NCBI RefSeq assembly: GCF_963576675.1
Contig: NC_088916.1
Location: forward strand, 4,603,001 to 4,667,000
Reading direction: 5' to 3'
Length of the DNA: 64,000 bases
Source: Euphorbia lathyris
Taxonomy: Eukaryota; Streptophyta; Magnoliopsida; Malpighiales; Euphorbiaceae
Made by a program: the position numbers and the translations under genes. Position 1 is the stretch's first letter. Each line of letters begins with the position of its first letter. Of the stretch, positions 11,030 through 22,530 are shown piece after piece. A model generated the notes under the pieces. It did no database searches, was not told where the DNA came from, and saw nothing but the letters and a program-made list of their open reading frames with translations.

Positions 11030-12182
11030 TTATTAAGGGTTTGGTTTAATAACTTTATCAAATATTATTTGATTGGTTGATTAGATTAGCTGATTTAACT
11101 AGCGGATTATGTTAAACTTGTTTATTAAAATTTAGTTGATTGTGAAAAATGATAAATAAGAATATAATAAAGTATTTATTTAGAATTAAAAAATATTAAT
11201 TAGAGGTAAAAATGTCCATAAAAAGAGATTGAACAATAAGTTAATCGAAAAAACTTTTAAAATGAACTTTTTCAAAATTAGCTTTTTTGGATCCAATAAG
11301 TTCTTTCAAATCTTTTTTCACCAAATACCGTTATTAGAGATTTGACTTGTCAAAACCTCTAAAGTGTCTCAAACCTTTAATTTTACTCCAAAAAAACTCT
11401 TTACCAAACAGAGCCAAAGAGTTTTTGGAGTTAAATTAGAGGTTTAAATCACTTTAGAGGTTTTGACTAGTCAAACCACTAATAGTTGTGTTTGGTGAAA
11501 AAATGTTTGAAAGAGCTTATTGGGTTTAAAAAGTTAATTTTGAAAAAGCTCATTTTAGGAGTTGTTTCAATTAGGTTATTGCTCTCTCTTTTTATGGACA
11601 TTTTTACCCCTAATTAATATTCTTTAATTCCAAATAAATGTTTTATCATGTCCTTATTTGTTATTTATACAAACAACTATTAGCAATCAGTTAAGTTTTA
11701 CCAAACAAGTTCACACAGTCCGCTAGTCAAATCAGCTAACAAAAAAGGTAATCAGCTAACAGATAATGTAATCAGCTATCAGCTAACGGCTAACAACTAA
11801 TTGCCAAATAGAGCCTAAATTAGAGGTTTAAGTCATTTTAAAGGTTTTGACTAATCAAACCTCTAATAGTGATGTTTGGTGAAGAGATGTTTGAAAAAGC
11901 TCCAAAAATCTAATTTTGAAAAAGCTCATTTTATGAATTTTTTCAATTAGCTTAATGTTTTATCTCTTTTGAATGACATTTTTACCCATAATTACTATCA
12001 TTTGACCCCAAATAAATGCTTTACCATATCCTTATTTGTCATTTACACAAACAACTATCAGCAATTGGTTAATTTTTTTACCAAACAAGTTTACATAATC
12101 CACTAGTCAAATCAGCTAACCAAAAAGGTAATAAGCTAACAGCTTATGTAATAAGCCAATGACTATTTGCCAAACATGGGCC
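11030..12182. mobile_element. Three copies of a ~380-bp MITE-like element, two head-to-head
   Basis: 11030-11410 and 11415-11815 are inverted copies meeting at about 11415 (accaaacagagccaaagag). 11820-12182 is a third copy in the same orientation as the second. Shared phrases include ttagaggttt, gttttgacta, gtttggtga, tttttcaatta, gacatttttaccc and ctaacaaaaaaggtaat. Together the first two form a ~780-bp palindrome. No coding content is seen. Confidence 0.7.
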
Positions 12183-12185
12183 ATA

Positions 12186-13845
12186 TAAATATTGTTTGTT
12201 CTGGTACAAATTCAGCATACTGAGCTTCACGACCTTAAAACATATATCCATATATTGAATTTTCATTTTACTAATAAATCTCAATCACTATCTTTTCATT
12301 TTCAATGTGATAAGCCAAAAATATGCTTAAAATAACATCAATAATAACGCCAGTTTCGTATTGAAATCGTGCTAATTATATTTATTTAGAATACTTTTAC
12401 ATCTATATTTGTTTTTATTGTGCAAGGTACTTAATTATTTGGTAAAATCCAAATAGGAGCTAAAAACGGAGCAAAAACGAGAGAGAAATCACATTTACGA
12501 GCTAAAAAGCACGTACAATTCAGAAGACCGAAACGAAGAGTTGGTAAACGATCACGAACGGAGACAAAAGTCCCTGTCGCGACCGAGATTCCCAATACAT
12601 CGGTCGCGACACGCGTGTTTCAGACTTGAAAACGTGCGATTCGTACAACATTCTCCCTCAACCCCATGTCGCGACCGAGATTTCAATAATCTCGGTAGAA
12701 ACAGCGAAGTTATCACATGTTTTAATTCCAAACAACGCGTCTGTTCATCCGGATAGAAACGACTCTTCACCAGCGGACACGACACTTCAAACAAGACCTT
12801 TCAGTAATTATAAATAGATGTTTTCAGAGTTGTTGAAGAGTTTGATATTTTGTTGAAGAAACTCTGATTCAGAAGAGAGTTAGATTTAGTTTTTCATTTC
12901 TGTAAAAAGCAAACTTGTTGTACACAAGTTGTGCATTAGTTTAGTTACAAACACAGTTTCATTTTGTTTAAATTAGAGAATTGTTTGAAGACAAGTTTAC
13001 ATTCTGATAGTGGATTCAGAGATTTCTATTTCGAGGATTCAGCGAGAAGAATTAGCGGCTGAAGCGCCCCAGAGTTTGACAAACCTACGAAGTTTGAGGA
13101 AAAGATTGACAACCCGGAACTCAAATTAGTTAAAATGCTATCCATGTTTCTTCTTCTCTATAACTTGTGACGATTCACAGTTCATTAATAATATATTGTC
13201 AATTCAATTTATGTTTACTGTTGTTATTTTGAAGTCTGTTCTAACAAATGTTCTTCAAAATAATAAACCTGTGTTTTCAATAAACCTTTTACACAAAATA
13301 TATTTCAAAGGAAACTTTGTTGAACACTTAAAAGAATTAGGATTTATGGATGATATGATCGAAAGCTCGGCTTATCAAACATAAAACACCAATTTGATTA
13401 AGGCAGGGATCTGTTCCGGTCGTAGAAAGACCGTCTGTAGTTTGAAACCCGTTAATTGCATTAAATGATAAATTATTACATAATCATAATCTAATCAAAG
13501 TTATAAGTTGCTTTCTTGCTTTATGCAAGCGAGTTTCGAATTCTTCTTATTCTTAAACTTAAGTTCCTGTAATTGTAATTAAAACTGTTGACAAAATTGA
13601 ATTCTAAGTCACATCAATTTATTTCCATCCAAACCAAACAAATAAATGATTTTCTAGTTAAACCTAAAAGAAGTGAATTAAATAAATTTTTATTAAAACG
13701 TTCCCTGTGGGTTCGATATCTTTTATTACTACAAGCATATACCGTGCACTTGCGGAAATCGCTCAACACAATGTGAGCATCACCATCTCATATGGTCGCT
13801 CCTTACTCATACCTTCGGTCACCCACTTTGAATCGGGTCGTTACA
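12186..13845 (-). mobile_element. TRIM LTR copy, split by a Gypsy solo LTR
   Basis: The left piece (about 12186-12307) and right piece (13774-13845, ending gggtcgttaca) together match the TRIM LTRs at 16194-16737 (phrases ttactaataaatctcaatcac, tcgctccttactca, gtcgttaca). The left end is eroded, so the start is approximate. Strand follows the complete TRIM. Confidence 0.65.
12308..13768 (+). mobile_element. Gypsy-type solo LTR, 1461 bp, with 5-bp TSD
   Basis: Starts TGATAAGCC, ends CGCTCAACA, and is flanked by a perfect duplication caatg (12303-12307 and 13769-13773). It contains a TATA-like attataaatag near 12810 and a GC-richer block with two cgcgaccgagatt repeats. No primer-binding site, coding region or second LTR follows, so it is a solo LTR left by LTR-LTR recombination. 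Lineage within Gypsy is inferred from general LTR appearance only. Confidence 0.85.
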
Positions 13846-13857
13846 TTTGGTGTTCCG

Positions 13858-14265
13858 TTTGATAAAAGCTCGCTCGAGTTCGGCTCGATTTATGAATAAA
13901 TCGAGTTTGTACACGGCGAAACTCGGTTCAAATGGTCGTGAGCAAACGTAATTATAGGTTATGAACAAACTCGATTACAATATTCATAAACACGCCCGTG
14001 AGCAAGTTTGGTTCGACTGTTTTTCTAATAATATTATTTCTATAACGTAGTTGTTTAGGTTTTCAATTGTGTTAAAGAAATTTCAAATCAATATACTTAA
14101 TGAAGATAATTAATGAGTTATTCCCGAGTGAAGTTCAGGAATAGAACTAGCAAGCTTCTCGTGAGCAGCTCACGAACAAAGTGTTGAACTTGAGCTCGTC
14201 AATATTCTTCTAACGAGTCGAGTATGAGCAGGCCAAAACTCAATTCGGCTTGATTATAACTCTAC
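13858..14265. repeat. Dispersed gagctcg-rich repeat, second copy
   Basis: Related to 7600-8150 in opposite orientation (aaatcgagttt, gtgagcaaacg, cgtgagcagctcacgaac). No open frame of note. Confidence 0.5.
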
Positions 14266-14840
14266 GTATTCGTGTTGTACCAATTATCGAGTTAGTGTCA
14301 AATGAGTCAACCTTAAATTAATTCAATTTTTTTTACGTCATAATTATGTCAACCTAATTGGATTAGCATCGATTTCATATTGTGTTTTCGAGTCATATGA
14401 AATTTTACTATGTACTTATATTAATGATGACATTTAAAAATATAGAAATAGATGATATTATTTCTAAATATTTTATGTTATTTTGGAAATAACCTGTTAA
14501 TAATGACTATCCAAAAATATGGTAAAATCATATTGAGTTCATATAATGTGTTTATAACTCATAAATTTTGCTATAATCCACAATGACATGTAAAAATATG
14601 GGAGGTTCCAGATGTGTTTGTCGATAATAATTATAATTTATTACCTTTAGTAATTAAAGTGATATGTAAAAAATATAAGAGAACATTATAATAATTTTAA
14701 ATATCCGTATCATTTCGTATTATTTTCAAATCAGCAATCCAATTCTAATCTAAATTGAAAATTTGCAAGTCAATTATATGTTAACCTAAAAATAATACTT
14801 TACCTACTAAATTAAACTCAAATATTAAAATTATTTGTTG
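14266..14840. other. AT-rich stretch without recognised features
   Basis: No gene, repeat boundary or RNA gene is supported here. Confidence 0.5.
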
Positions 14841-15019
14841 ATTTCATATTATATAATCAGGTATGTAATTTTTTGAGATATAATTTTTGCTTAGCAATTT
14901 TTTTGGTAGATTGAGGAAGGCAAAAGAGCCTAAAAAGGACAAACTGGCAGTACAGAAAATAAAAGAGTGCAGATCTTCAAACAGATAAAAGAAAAATTCA
15001 AAATATTCCGCGAGACCGC

Positions 15020-15340
15020 ACACCCATGCGACCTGCAAAGAGTGCATCCTAGAGGTCTGCAGAAGGCCTATCATACTCGTGACGACCTAAAGAAAGTGCA
15101 CATGCGTTATTCGCCAACCAGTCAGCCGCTTGATTCCATTCCTTGTACGTATGATGAAAGCAAATCTCCCAATCCCGATCCCTGAGATCCTGACACTTCA
15201 TAATAAGCCAAGAGAGCGGATGCCTTAAATTACTAGGATTATTACGGAGCTCGAGTCTAATTCGAAGACCACCCTCCGGTGTCTTTTTCTACCACTATAA
15301 TCCCGAATTAGCCCCTGTCGAAGCAGGCCCCGGATTGCCC
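15020..15340 (-). pseudogene. L1-type LINE fragment: RNase H end
   Basis: On the minus strand, read across frames, the text gives RGLLRQGLIRDYSG and then WEICFHHTYKEWNQAADWLA, the N- and C-terminal parts of the RNase H domain (RVT_3 type) that closes plant L1 polyproteins. Frames are broken and the reverse transcriptase is absent. It is a 5'-truncated, decayed insertion; its poly-A tail and TSD were not identified. Confidence 0.65.
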
Positions 15341-15640
15341 TATTTAAACCCAAAATTTTCTCACACACATAAATTGCAAAAATATTATTCTTTACGTGCT
15401 TGCGAAATATCCAAGACATATATATTTATTTATTTTATTTTTTTGAAAAAAATCCAAGACATATTTAGCAAATCTATGAGTGGAGATTTGTTTTATCTTG
15501 TTTTGGTTGTCTTTTTATAAGCTAATTATTATTATTTTGAAAAAAATAAGCTAATAGTTATTTGTCAAGATTTGAAATAAATATATCTTTAATAGTATGG
15601 AACACCAAATAAATGGGAAGTTACAACCAGAATTATTCAA
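15341..15640. other. AT-rich stretch without recognised features
   Basis: A short direct repeat of aatccaagacatat occurs near 15400-15470. Nothing else is supported. Confidence 0.45.
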
Positions 15641-15649
15641 TTTTTATTA

Positions 15650-16143
15650 GGGTAAAGTTCAAATAATGTGGTTTCACTAATTTTCAGATAAAGGATTGTG
15701 GTTTACTTTTTGTCAAAACGAGGACTGTGGTTTTCAACTTTAGCAAAATAAGGATTTTTTCAATTGATACTATTAAAATCACCTTTAACAACTTCAAAAA
15801 TGACATATTTTAAGAATTACTAATATTCTAAGCAACTTTAATTCTTCAACTTTTTTATTTCGAGATTATTTAGATGATGTTTGGTAAAGAGAGAGAAAGT
15901 TAATGTTTAGAGAGAGAAAATTCCAAAAAAGATGATTTTCTAAAATCGAAAATGTAGTTCCATATAAAATATGACATTGAACAACTTTAATTCTTGAAAT
16001 TTTTCATTTTCAGGTCGTTAAAAATAGTTTTAATAGCATTATTAAAAGTGCGAAACCTCAGTCATCGTTTTGACAAAAAGTAAACCACAGTCTTTTATCT
16101 GAAAATTAGTGAAACCACAGGGGTTTTATTTGAACTTTCCCCT
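15650..16143. mobile_element. MITE with ~80-bp terminal inverted repeats and 8-bp TSD
   Basis: The left end gggtaaagttcaaataatg pairs with a right end reading ttatttgaactttccccc. Complementarity continues through ctaattttcagataaaggac and ttactttttgtcaaaacga. Flanks ttttatta (15642-15649) and ttttatta (16144-16151) are identical. The interior shares agagagaaa, tccaaaaaagatga and ttgaggtcgtt-like text with the MITEs at 18340, 23043 and 38068. Confidence 0.8.
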
Positions 16144-16193
16144 TTTTATTATTATTTTATCACGATGACTTAGAGTTATGAATGGAAAATATT

Positions 16194-16737
16194 TGTAACA
16201 TCCTGCCAATACTATGTAGATATTCTCCGTTTTAACCTAAATTCCATATCTTGGGTTTCACGGTTTTAAAACACATCTGCACGTATGGTATTTCAACCTT
16301 ACTAATAAACCTCAGTCTCCATCTCTCCATTCCTGATGTGGAATACAGTTCATTTCTGTCCTCGTTGTCATCCCTTAGGGTCACTCCTTGCTCCCGGCAC
16401 CACCCACTCCGGACCGAGTTGTTACAGGCCCAACAGTTTCAGCTTGATTCGCCCCCGAACCACACATCGTATGTGGAGTCGGCTCTGATACCAATTGTAA
16501 CATCCTGGCTCAATATCATGTAGATATAATCCGCTTTGGCCCAAATCCAGCACCTTAGGCCTCACCGCTTTAAAACATGTCTGCATGTGTTGTATTCTCA
16601 CCTTACTAATAAGCCCTAATCACTCTCTCCCTATTTCCGATACGAGATTCAGTTTTCTTATCCCATCGTCATCCCTTGGTCGCTCCTTGCTCAGGTCTTC
16701 TATCCCGACGCCACCCATTCCAGACTAGGTCGTTACA
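16194..16737 (-). mobile_element. Complete TRIM (miniature LTR retrotransposon), 544 bp
   Basis: Two LTRs of 233 bp (16194-16426) and 242 bp (16496-16737), both starting TGTAACATCC and ending GTTACA, enclose only 69 bp. On the minus strand the primer-binding site TGGTATCAGAGCC (16481-16493, complementary to initiator tRNA-Met) lies 2 nt from the LTR at 16496, which sets the orientation. There is no coding capacity, so movement would need another element's enzymes. The LTRs are clearly diverged and no TSD is visible, so the copy is old. Confidence 0.88.
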
Positions 16738-17050
16738 TCATCCATGATGTCATTAAACGTTATGAAATTAATATGTGATATTAGCGTTTGGATTCAGTTT
16801 AGCAGGTAATATGTCATTTTTAGGTCAATTGAAATGTAAATTTTTAGATTGGGTTAGATTGAGCTGCTATCTCGAAAATAATATGAAACAATATGAATAT
16901 TTAAAATTAAAATAATCATTATATTCTTTCATATATTCATATTGTTGGAATTAGATTCACAAAACTCAAGATCTAAAGCCCAAGCATAAAGAACATATAC
17001 ATGCCACCTTAAGTTATTAGCATGTGGATTTTAATCCAACATTTACATGT
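16738..17050. other. AT-rich stretch between TRIM and Copia solo LTR
   Basis: Nothing specific is supported apart from a short duplication of acatgccacctt- and acatgtcacctt-type text that overlaps the solo LTR target. Confidence 0.45.
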
Positions 17051-17056
17051 CACCTT

Positions 17057-17316
17057 TGTTGAATATATAGTTTGATATACAGGAATAATATGGAGATAGA
17101 GAGAGATAAGTAATAGGCACAATATTGATTTGAATCACCTTGATGATTATGGCTCAGAGGCCTTGTATTTATAGTGAGCCAATTGTAGTTTGTATAGGAA
17201 TACAACACACAAATATAATATTATTGAAACTCTACCTAGCTAGGGATATAGACAAATTGAAACTCTAACTAGATAAGAATCTATTTACAGAGATAATAGG
17301 AACATTATCTCTAACA
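17057..17316 (-). mobile_element. Copia-type solo LTR, 260 bp, with 5-bp TSD
   Basis: On the plus strand it runs TGTTGAATATATAG to TTATCTCTAACA, with a perfect duplication acctt at 17052-17056 and 17317-17321. A TATA-like CTATAAATAC on the minus strand near 17170 suggests minus orientation. No internal region or second LTR is present. Confidence 0.8.
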
Positions 17317-17533
17317 ACCTTAACTATAAAAGTAATAAAATCTACAATTTATTACATATAAACACGACTCGACCTTTCATATTTTACATATTGTCCTTAA
17401 TACAGATAGTAAAGTTAAATGTAACTTGTATACACATTACACGAACCCAATATGATACTAGCAAACCTTTGGATGGCCATTGTTAACAAGTTAATCCAAA
17501 ATTGACATAAAATATTTAGAAATATTACAATCG

Positions 17534-17660
17534 AGGGGGGGGGGGGGGGGGGGGGGTGCTGGGGGCCCGGACCCCTCCGGCCGTCGGAACAACCTTGACC
17601 CCGGGTAGTTTCGGCCCCCCTGTCGCAAATTTTTTTTTATCGAGTATTGAATTAGCCCCC
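17534..17660. repeat. Poly-G run and GC-rich block
   Basis: A run of about 20 G starts near 17536 and is followed by tgctgggggcccggacccc and a GC-rich segment. This is unlike the AT-rich surroundings. The exact length of a G homopolymer may be unreliable in any assembly. Confidence 0.6.
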
Positions 17661-17689
17661 CAAAATGGCCCATTACGTGTTAGGCTTGT

Positions 17690-18000
17690 TCAACATTCAA
17701 AATTTCAATATTTTAGGCCTATTAGGTACTTCCTAAATCGAAATTCTAATTTTTTTTGGACATATTAGGTCTCTCTAAATCCAAATTTATATTTTTTTTG
17801 CCTGTTAGGTCTCACTAGATACAAATTTCTAATTTTTTTTGGCCTGTTAGGCCTTCCTAAATCCAAATTTCTAATTTTTTTTTGCATGTTAGGTCTCCTT
17901 AAATTCAAATTATTAAATTTTTTTGCCTGGTAGATCCTCAGAAATCAATTTTTTTTTACTTACAGCCCTTCCTAAATCCAATTTTTTTTATATGTTAGGA
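17690..18000. repeat. ~42-bp tandem repeat, about seven copies
   Basis: The unit resembles tgttaggtcttcctaaatcc followed by aaatttctaattttttttgg. Copies start near 17726, 17762, 17803, 17845, 17887 and 17928, with decayed copies at either end. It is a minisatellite with T-run length variation. Confidence 0.8.
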
Positions 18001-18339
18001 CTGTTAAACGAAATCTAGCTTAATTTTGAGAAATTGTACATTAATACTTAAAAATTGGTCCTTGACCATTCAAATTATAACACGCATATATACAAAAAAA
18101 AAAAAAAAAAAAAATTGAACAAGTTCGATTTAACAAATTTTCTTTTCTCCGAGCACACATGTAAAATCAGCCCCCAACTGAGTAATCCGGTATTCCCCAC
18201 TGAATGGTAGTATATAATAGTTATTCCATCTGTAACTCCGGTAACATCAGTTAGAATCTTCTCTTTATTTCTTTGCATATTCATCAGCATAAGAGGACCA
18301 AAATCATCTTCCCTGTCGCTAACCAAACGACTTATTTCC

Positions 18340-18822
18340 CGGGTAAATTACACCCATGGCCACTGAACTTTACCTATTTAACATTGTAACCATTGAAGTT
18401 TAATTTTTAACACTATGACCACTGAACTTTACACTTTTTAACACTAATGGTCACTCAACGCCTTAAAACCACCGCTGACGGTCTGAAAACAAAAAAATGG
18501 AAGAGTTAATGATATTTTAAAGAACTTTAATTCTTGAAAATTTTCATTTTGATGTCATTTAGGTGTTGTTTGGTTAGGAGAGAGTAAGTGATTTTTTAGA
18601 TTCAAAAAGCTCCAAAAATGTGATTTTGGAAAATAAAAAATGTGGTTTTATGATAAATGTCGTTCTGATCAACTTTAATTCTTGAATATTTTCATTTTGA
18701 GGTCGTTAATGGTCATTTTGAGGATTTAGTTAAAGTTGAGTGGCTATCGACATTAAAAAATGTAAAATTTAATAACTATACCATTAAAAATTGAAATGCA
18801 GTGACCACAATGTTAATCCATA
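18340..18822. mobile_element. MITE of the gggtaaattacaccc family, right end eroded
   Basis: Begins gggtaaattacacccatggc and carries the family core (ttggttaggagagagtaag, aaagctccaaaaatgtga, aaatgtcgttctga, ttgaggtcgttaa). The right terminal repeat is replaced by unrelated text after about 18822. Confidence 0.7.
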
Positions 18823-20284
18823 GTAGGTGGTTCATTGCTACACCCAAAATAAATGGGTGCTTACAACAATAAAACTACAAGCTTTAAATAATTAGAATAC
18901 TTATAACATATGGCATTTGCTTCATTTGGATTATAATTCACAGACACACAGAATTTTAGGGAAAAAAGTATATGCGAGATGCTGATTTTTATTTGGATAT
19001 ATTAAGTTCCTAATCTTTTAAGTTTTGTCTTACTAAATCTTCGGTAACCAGAAAAATCAGTTTTCAACATAAAACTCGGTTAATAAAATGTTATTCATTT
19101 TATTTGTATTTTTCACAATTTGAAAACAATTTTTTCATATATAATTTGAATATAGAATAACTGTAAAACCATACTTCAAATTGTAAAAAATATCATTCTA
19201 ACACAAATGAAATGAATAACTTTCTTTTTTTTTTGTCTTATTAAGCCCTTGATAATAAAAAAAAATCAATTTTTAACATAAAACTCGATTGACACGGTGT
19301 TATTTATTTCAAATGCGTTCAAAATTTGTATGTTTTACAGTTTGAAAACAACTTTTGTATGTGTAATTTGAATATAAAAAACTGTAAAACCTTATTTCAA
19401 ACTTAAAATATATATTTTCTAACACGAATTGATATGGATTAATGAGGAGTAAGTTAGTTTTAATCGTAAACTAACAAAGGGGTTCTTCTCTAGATAAACT
19501 AGAATAAGTGAATCCAAGATTTACAAGCTAAAACATGTAGGAATCAAAGATCCCCATTGATAAAATGGATGAACCGTAAGTGACTGCCTGTTTGACTTTT
19601 ACATTTGAAAAATAGTCTTTTACAAAAGCAGGAAACCTCTTGCTTTTTGGAAAAGCATCTTTTTCCAACAACAAACAGTAGGTAAAACAAACATGTCCTA
19701 AATAGATAAAGCTTTAAAGTGGTAAAATAGAATTGAGGTAAAGGGGTGATATGAGTTGTAAATAAGGAGTGAAATGGTTTGTAAATAAGAGGTGACAAAG
19801 TTATAATTAGTGCAAAGCTAGAGTGAGGGGCAAGATTGATCTTGCAAGACATTTTAAAAGTCCATACGCCATGTAAGATTTTAAGTCGAAATTTAACTGG
19901 TTGAATTCATAGTCCACACGGCGTGTGGATTATCAAAAAGAGAAGCAAGAGCTCATCATTGGATTCACACGGTGTGTGATCCTGTTTTTCAGCAAAAAAA
20001 AAAGTCTTCTCTTTGCCTTGGTTTGTTGCCTTTTGATCCGACTTCGTCTACCACTCGTCTCCTCACATGTCATCGACTAGATGTCTGCATCACGAATGAA
20101 ATGAATAACGTCTTCTTAACTGAATTAGATGTTTACAACTAATTAATTTGGTAAATAATGGTTTAATGCAATAAAAAAACAACAGTTTTTTAGTGTGTCC
20201 AAATAAAAACTCAAAGGTTGAATAAACCAAAAAATGAAAGATTAGTTAACTCAACGTTTTTTTTTTCCGAACATTCTAAGTTAA
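18823..20284. other. AT-rich region with diverged internal duplications
   Basis: A ~230-bp block is repeated (18990-19210 and 19225-19430; shared text aacataaaactcg, tgaaaacaa, taatttgaatat, actgtaaaacc). The phrase aaatgaaatgaataac recurs at about 19206 and 20096. Around 19860-20000 there are cacacggcgtgtgg-type palindromes. No gene is supported; it is probably an old unclassified element. Confidence 0.45.
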
Positions 20285-20301
20285 ACTTTTTGAAAAATAA
20301 T

Positions 20302-20464
20302 TCTTTTTTGTTCTTAAGAGTACCCACCGCCGGCAATAGTGACTATTCCTTTTTACAGATGGCTAATTATGAAAATTCTATCAATTCCTAAAGATGAAGA
20401 TCGAATCTTGCATCTTTGGTTAAGGGAAGATGAGCCTTTGTCTCTCTACCACAGCCTCGTGGTT
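20302..20464 (-). mobile_element. tRNA-derived SINE, ~163 bp, with 17-bp TSD
   Basis: On the minus strand it reads aaccacgaggctgtggtaga (A-box region) and later gcaagattcgatctt (B-box, about 20399-20409), then a ~100-bp body ending in aacaaaaaagaa. It is flanked by actttttgaaaaataat (20285-20301) and actttttgaaaagtaat (20465-20481), a 17-bp duplication with one mismatch. SINEs are transcribed by RNA polymerase III and moved by LINE enzymes. Confidence 0.75.
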
Positions 20465-20812
20465 ACTTTTTGAAAAGTAATGAAAACACGAAAACATAAT
20501 TTGTGTTCATAAAATTTAAAATAAAAGATATATTGTATTAGAAATTATGTAATCACTAATTTTTTTGAATAACTTATTATTCTATAGAATTAAAGTTGAA
20601 TGAGGATATGAACAGTAAAAGTTAATCAATTGCAATTTTGTAGACTTTACTAATTTGCCATTATCAGCGCATCACATGATCACCTCAATTTCAGGTTCAA
20701 AAGTCTTTTCCTCTTCATTTTCTTTCTTTTCCTAAATCTGTCATTGCTTTTCTCAAACACCCACCAAAACGACGTAGTTTAAGTATATGCTTAGTTTTAT
20801 TTTAGCAAAAAA

Positions 20813-21191
20813 CACAATTAAATCCTTGAACTTTATCCGTTTTAAGAATCAAGCCTCTGATCAATTATTTTTTCATATTAAGCCTTTGATCATTGATTCT
20901 GTTATAGATTTGGCCCTTATTGAACTTTTTCGTCGAGTTTGGACGGCACGTATTGTTAGCGCGATTCGGCTTCTTGACGTGGACAAATAAAAATAAGATT
21001 TCATTGACTTAGATAGATAGAGAGTAAAAAGTAAAAACGAAATTACAGAAATCAATTTCTATTAGGTTCTTCCAAGCTCGATCTTCTCCCTCCCAATCAA
21101 TGATCAAAAGCTCAATGTGGAAAAATAATTGATCAATGACTTGTTCCTTAAAACAGGTAAAGTTCAGGGGATTAATTATGCTTTTTCCCTT
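20813..21191. mobile_element. Foldback MITE-like element, ~380 bp
   Basis: The left end aaaaacacaattaaatcctt pairs with the right end ggggattaattatgcttttt. Inner pairing includes gaactttatccgttttaag with aaacaggtaaagttc and gatcaattatttttc with its complement. Boundaries are approximate and no TSD is claimed. Confidence 0.65.
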
Positions 21192-21212
21192 TTATTTTAT
21201 TCTTAGATTCCT

Positions 21213-21439
21213 ATGATCTACCTTTTATCCAAACTTCTCTTTCTCCCCCGTTTTCCCTCTTCCCTGTTATCTCCTCAACGTTTATCGTCATTCCGGTTCT
21301 ATGCTTCTCTAAATGGTGAGTTCTATTTTCAATTTCAGTATATTTTAAGAGTTTTTTTGACAGTTTCTACGATTTTCAAGGTTCATTAATGAAAAATGAG
21401 GTTTTCTAATTAGCAGAAGATGTCGAATTTCAATCCTGA
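21213..21439 (+). pseudogene. Possible first exons of an organelle-targeted protein, broken
   Basis: From ATG 21213 a frame MIYLLSKLLFLPRFPSSLLS continues to RFYASLN, an Arg/Ser/Leu-rich N terminus like a mitochondrial transit peptide. A good donor (aaatg|gtgag, 21315) and an acceptor (tagcag, ending 21416) would join it to DVEFQS, which meets TGA at 21437-21439. No further exon was recognised. It may be a decayed gene start or a chance reading. Confidence 0.3.
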
Positions 21440-22530
21440 TTAGGCGGATAGAACATGAAATTACAAATGAAAAAAAACTACTTTTGAATGGTTAAATTGA
21501 AAAATTGATGTTTAAACAAATATTTTTTAAATTTTCTGAAGCAACGCGAGAGTTTTGTTCTAGTAGTAATAGTACCTAAACTTTCTCTTAATTTACACTT
21601 TGTTATTTAGATTTTATTTTATCCTAAAAATATACTTAAAGTAACGATGATCAAATAATTTAGTATATTTTATCGGTCAACGTGAGTTTGATCAATTTTT
21701 AATTAAAAATTGGGGCTCATAATACACTCAACTAACATAAAAATACAATACTATCTTTCATGAAAATGGAAATGAAAAGTTAGGGATGAAAATGAGGGTA
21801 AAATTGTATTTAAAATTGATGCATGTCCCAAATTTAAAGTAAAGACCTTATAAAACTGTGTCTCATCATCATTTTTAATAGTTAACCGGCTGTAGCAGGT
21901 CATAAATGTAAGTACAAAAAAGGAACAGAAACAACTTATCGTAATATTAAAGCTGTGTCGTGGACAGAACCACTGCATTGAAAACAATTACGACAGACTC
22001 TAGTGCAATCTGGAAGTCCGATCGTCAACCAAGGTTTACACAGCAAGCGCCGTCCTAGTGCACTCTAGGTCGAAGCTTTGGAACAGCAAGAATTTTAATG
22101 CCCATAGGAAAATTGTGTTTGAGATGAAAATCGTAATTGAGAAAAAACTGTATCTCTCGTAGCTCTGAAAAACTCTTTTATTTCAGTGTGTAAAACGAAC
22201 ATTGTAGTGGACAACGTTCATGAGAGTAAAACGTGGGTTGTTGAATGAAAGTAGGGATAGTGGAGATAAGACTTCATCAACTAAAAGAATTAGTCAAAAG
22301 GTTTAAAATATTTAATAACAAAATAAAAAATCCAGTCCGGTCGGGCGTCGCGCGAACGAGCGAGCACGCGCGTGTGGTGTTTTTTGTAAAACCCACTTTA
22401 ACACAATTTAATATCACATAAAGCCTAACCCAATATAAACCTTTCAACTTCCTCACAAGTTTCCCATGTGGGATACATAAAGTTACAAGAGTGAGTAATG
22501 GCAAATGACTAAAAAATGCATTTCCCTTAA
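21440..22530. other. Unassigned region
   Basis: Mostly AT-rich with a moderately GC-rich island at about 21950-22090 and a CG-rich patch near 22335-22375 (gcgtcgcgcgaacgagcgag). The text around 22080-22250 looks LTR-like, but no terminal repeats or TSD were found. No gene is supported. Confidence 0.4.

Noticed and set aside
18075..18326. Minus-strand 83-codon frame
   Set aside because: The interior looks somewhat coding-like (GVTDGITIIYYHSVGNTGLL) but ends in a poly-F tract from poly-A, and no family is recognised.
19544..19852. Minus-strand 102-codon frame
   Set aside because: Low-complexity hydrophobic reading in AT-rich repeat DNA with no recognisable motif.
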